DNA from: CBCXVS01 sp965178525
GTDB taxonomy: Bacteria > Tectomicrobia > Entotheonellia > Entotheonellales > Entotheonellaceae
Direction: 5' to 3'
Length of the DNA stretch: 16,458 nucleotides
Assembly: GCA_965178525.1 (NCBI GenBank)
Contig: CBCXVS010000173.1
Span: forward strand, 1 to 16,458
Shown here: positions 14,688-16,458 of the stretch, one piece after another
Numbering within the stretch: the first letter of the stretch is position 1
How the letters are laid out: the number at the start of each line of letters is the position of its first letter
Notes under the pieces: model-generated
Seen by the model: the letters and a program-made list of their open reading frames with translations, nothing else
Told to the model about the DNA's origin: nothing
Databases searched by the model: none
Translations under genes and position numbers: made by a program

Positions 14688-15933
14688 AAACGAAATCATC
14701 CGCATTTTACAGGCGAATCTCAGCGTGCCGGATGGTATGAATGGCGCTCCGGCACACGTCCCAGCGGATCAAATTATCAACGGCCCAACCGCACCGCCGC
14801 AGGAGGCCATGTTTCCGACTGTCGCCGTTACAGCCGATACCTTTGAGATCATCCCGGAAACCGATGTCAGCCCGCCACGCGGCGTCAAGATGATGATCGA
14901 AGACGTATTTCCCGCCAACGGTCATGACCCGTTCTCTCTGTCTGAGTCACCCTTGGAGCCGCTGCGCACGGTCGAGATTGAAGGAGCGCCGGATGAACCC
15001 CCTGTCTTACTCCGTGAACGCGATGATTATACGGTGGATTATGTCAATGGCCAGGTCCGTTTGCGCCACCCGCCTGAAAGCACGGTCCACATCCGGTATT
15101 TCACCCTACAGCCTCTACAGGTGGTAGCGGCTACGCGTCTGAACATCGACATGCGGCTGGAGATTTGGGCCAATGCCACGCAAGGGGATTTGCGCCCTTT
15201 GCAAACCATCACCGCCATTGCCATAGGCGCCCTCGCAGCCAATGCCCCGGCCATTGACGGCCTGCTCAGCGAGGGGCGGGATGTCGTAGACAGTGGCTTG
15301 CCATCTCTGGGTACGCGCCAAGTTTTTTTCATCTTCGAGGCCTTGCAGTCCCACGGCGGCGCCCAACCTGAGACGACCAAATGGGAACTGCACTATCGTG
15401 TCCATGCGACGATGGTCTTAGTCCCCCAATCCGCAGAGATTGGTCGTATACGACATATTGCGGCTGGCGTGGCCCAAGACGATACACTGGCGGAGCACGT
15501 CCTGGCGAGTCCGTCTCCGATTCTGCATGAGCCGGTCACCCTGATCCAGGAGGTGGATGCCGCCACGGCCGCCGCGGTGGCCACTTTGGGTGTGACCACG
15601 ATTGGTCAACTCTCACAGATCGCCAGCACCGGCCAAGCTGCGATTGACAACGCCATTCCACGCGCGCAAATCATCCGGGACCGCGCCCGTGATGTGGTGC
15701 GACACGTGGTCCTGGCAAGCCCTAAGATTCCGAACGTGACGGCGTTTCTGGCCCAGCAGCTCAGTGAGGTGGAGGTCAGCGATCTCACCGAGGTACGTAT
15801 TCCGGAGACCACGGCCAATACCATCGTCGCAGCCCTGAGCGCGCTGCTGGGTCAAACTGCAGCAACCGACTTGACCTTTGCAGACTTGTTTGTATCGGCC
15901 CGGGCTCATATTGGCGTCCAGGGTCTTATGTGA
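14593..15933 (+). CDS. 446-aa protein with helix-hairpin-helix-like C-terminus; start uncertain
   Basis: The longest frame starts at TTG 14593 inside the repeat element. The first 32 residues (hydrophobic, LLNWANLLIYLILRLFCQG) are encoded by the element and look accidental. After the element's right end at 14687 the frame continues as ENEIIRILQANLSVPDG, which looks native. The original start may be lost; in-frame alternatives are GTG 14725 and ATG 14737, both without a good Shine-Dalgarno site. Residues about 70-175 are beta-rich (ERDDYTVDYVNGQVRLRHPPES). Residues about 175-310 form a mixed domain. The C-terminus (VATLGVTTIGQLSQIASTGQAAIDNAI, then VTAFLAQQLSEVEVSDL) resembles helix-hairpin-helix pairs that can bind DNA or proteins. 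Its place after the particle genes suggests a particle component. The family is not recognised. Confidence 0.68.
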   Translation: MDCSHVNGLLNWANLLIYLILRLFCQGNFGLENEIIRILQANLSVPDGMNGAPAHVPADQIINGPTAPPQEAMFPTVAVTADTFEIIPETDVSPPRGVKMMIEDVFPANGHDPFSLSESPLEPLRTVEIEGAPDEPPVLLRERDDYTVDYVNGQVRLRHPPESTVHIRYFTLQPLQVVAATRLNIDMRLEIWANATQGDLRPLQTITAIAIGALAANAPAIDGLLSEGRDVVDSGLPSLGTRQVFFIFEALQSHGGAQPETTKWELHYRVHATMVLVPQSAEIGRIRHIAAGVAQDDTLAEHVLASPSPILHEPVTLIQEVDAATAAAVATLGVTTIGQLSQIASTGQAAIDNAIPRAQIIRDRARDVVRHVVLASPKIPNVTAFLAQQLSEVEVSDLTEVRIPETTANTIVAALSALLGQTAATDLTFADLFVSARAHIGVQGLM

Positions 15934-15957
15934 CCCATAATGAAGTATGGGGTCACA
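15929..15957. terminator. shared hairpin between convergent genes
   Basis: TGTGACCCATA (15929-15939) pairs with TATGGGGTCACA (15946-15957), with one bulged G and a 6-base loop ATGAAG. The stem holds the TGA of the 446-aa gene and the complement of the TGA of the DUF433 gene. It probably ends transcription from both sides, though the T-run after it is weak. Confidence 0.6.
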
Positions 15958-16270
15958 TCTTCCATAGTTTGCCCATCGACCGCAGCCGCTTCCGTATCGG
16001 CGAATCCTCGACCTGAGCCCTGAGTTCATCAAACTCCTTGAGTTGACGCTTGATCTCGGCATCGAACTCGGCTTGGTGGTCATAGTAATACGAAAAGGCG
16101 GCGTGAATCTGTGACATCGACAGATGGGAATGTTGGACGTGGGTTTCTCCAGGGCTCCAGCCATATGCCATCTTGTCGAGAACCACTTCGATGATCTTTG
16201 TATTGGTATTGTCAATCCACGCCCGGCCTTGGTCGTCGAGATGAATGTGGGCTGTTATGGTCTTGGTCAT
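15953..16270 (-). CDS. DUF433 domain antitoxin-like protein
   Basis: The 105-aa product resembles DUF433 proteins, VapB-type antitoxin-like DNA-binding proteins often paired with a PIN-like DUF5615 toxin. The signature is TKIIEVVLDKMAYGWSPGE, then HLSMSQIHAAFSYYYDHQAEFDAEI (residues about 24-75), the usual order of a helix-turn-helix followed by the YYYDH helix. A charged C-terminal tail (KRLRSMGKLWKM) follows. GGAGAG (16279-16284, read on the - strand) lies 8 bases before the ATG. No toxin gene follows: downstream on this strand lies the convergent particle gene. The gene is therefore a solitary antitoxin-like gene, probably unrelated to the particle and lying between the two repeat copies. 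Confidence 0.88.
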   Translation of the reverse strand: MTKTITAHIHLDDQGRAWIDNTNTKIIEVVLDKMAYGWSPGETHVQHSHLSMSQIHAAFSYYYDHQAEFDAEIKRQLKEFDELRAQVEDSPIRKRLRSMGKLWKM

Positions 16271-16315
16271 GGGTGTTTCTCTCCGCTGGGAATTGCCAGC
16301 GAAACATATTTAGGG

Positions 16316-16458
16316 TCAGAGCTCCCATTGCACACTCGAAGAGGTGTCACCCCCCTTAGTCCGAAGTTCCTCCCGTGATTTGGCGACAACTTGTTGAAAT
16401 AAAAACTCAAAAGCCTGAAACGAATTGACCTTTGTTCCCATGTAAATCGCAAAATTTT
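16316..16458 (-). CDS. 3' end of a - strand reading frame entering from the right (partial)
   Basis: Read on the - strand from the window edge, the frame from 16456 runs 46 codons (FAIYMGTKVNSFQAFEFLF, then QQVVAKSREELRT and a short tail SSSVQWEL) to TGA at 16318-16316. The first 32 or so residues lie in the direct repeat and recur at 14520-14422 with one synonymous and one missense difference (K versus E). This suggests the repeat came from a gene 3' part. No function is recognised, and the rest lies outside the window. Confidence 0.35.
   Translation of the reverse strand, partial: NFAIYMGTKVNSFQAFEFLFQQVVAKSREELRTKGGDTSSSVQWEL
16358..16458 (+). repeat. about 100-bp direct repeat, copy 2 (runs off the window)
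   Basis: Second copy of the repeat at 14418-14520. Similarity starts near the TAG at 16358 and continues unbroken to the last base, so the full length is unknown. TTGTTCCCATGTAAAT appears here as a third copy (16432-16447). Confidence 0.88.

Noticed and set aside
14577..14846. + strand 89-aa frame from ATG 14577 with product starting MSFQEVGLF
   Set aside because: It overlaps the 446-aa gene in another frame beyond 14687 and consists of repeat sequence before that. There is no conserved domain, although the element may once have coded here.
1..16458. CRISPR arrays, tRNA or rRNA genes
   Set aside because: I saw no regularly spaced identical repeats with unique spacers, and no tRNA or rRNA consensus on either strand. 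The only regular repeats are the coding repeats of the fibre stalk.

Overview
The window comes from a bacterial chromosome of moderately high GC. It carries most of the baseplate, spike and fibre region of a contractile phage-tail-like particle, either an extracellular contractile injection system (eCIS) or a related tailocin or prophage tail. No capsid, portal, terminase or integrase gene is present, and neither sheath nor tube is inside the window. The host phylum cannot be fixed from sequence alone. GTG and TTG starts, overlapping stop/start codons and clear Shine-Dalgarno sites show compact bacterial operon structure. Every clear particle gene is on the + strand.

Layout, left to right. 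(1) 79-1359 and 1378-3988: two long, mostly alpha-helical proteins. The second adds hydrophobic segments and a C-terminal M23 (lysostaphin-type) peptidase domain, and its frame is broken at a run of six C. They sit directly before the hub gene, where a tape-measure gene often lies, but a cargo role is also possible. (2) 4040-8360, tightly packed: gpD/gp27-like hub, gpV/gp5-like spike with a beta-helix end, PAAR-like tip, gp25-like wedge protein and baseplate J-like protein. (3) 8394-10439: a long gpI-like wedge/fibre-connector protein with extra domains. (4) 10464-12271: the fibre region, with a small fibre-attachment-type protein, a broken fibre gene (frameshift plus in-frame TGA) and an intact paralogue with decapeptide stalk repeats and an AT-richer distal domain. 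A possible third fibre remnant lies at 12284-12357. (5) 12378-15933: an unrecognised 123-aa protein, a 526-aa beta-rich protein and a 446-aa protein with a helix-hairpin-helix-like C-terminus. The start of the last gene lies inside a repeat element. (6) 15953-16270 on the - strand: a DUF433 antitoxin-like gene, convergent with the particle genes across a shared hairpin. (7) A repeat of about 100 bp occurs at 14418-14520 and again at 16358-16458, running off the window end, and brackets the last two genes.

How it fits together: hub, spike and PAAR tip form the central piercing device. The gp25, J and gpI-like proteins form the wedges around it. The fibre genes would provide target binding and are the part showing gene decay, duplication and repeat insertion. 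The helical/M23 pair may set tube length, be carried in the tube, or act on the cell wall. Several reading frames are broken, so either the fibre region is degenerating or the sequence has base-level errors; raw reads would separate these.
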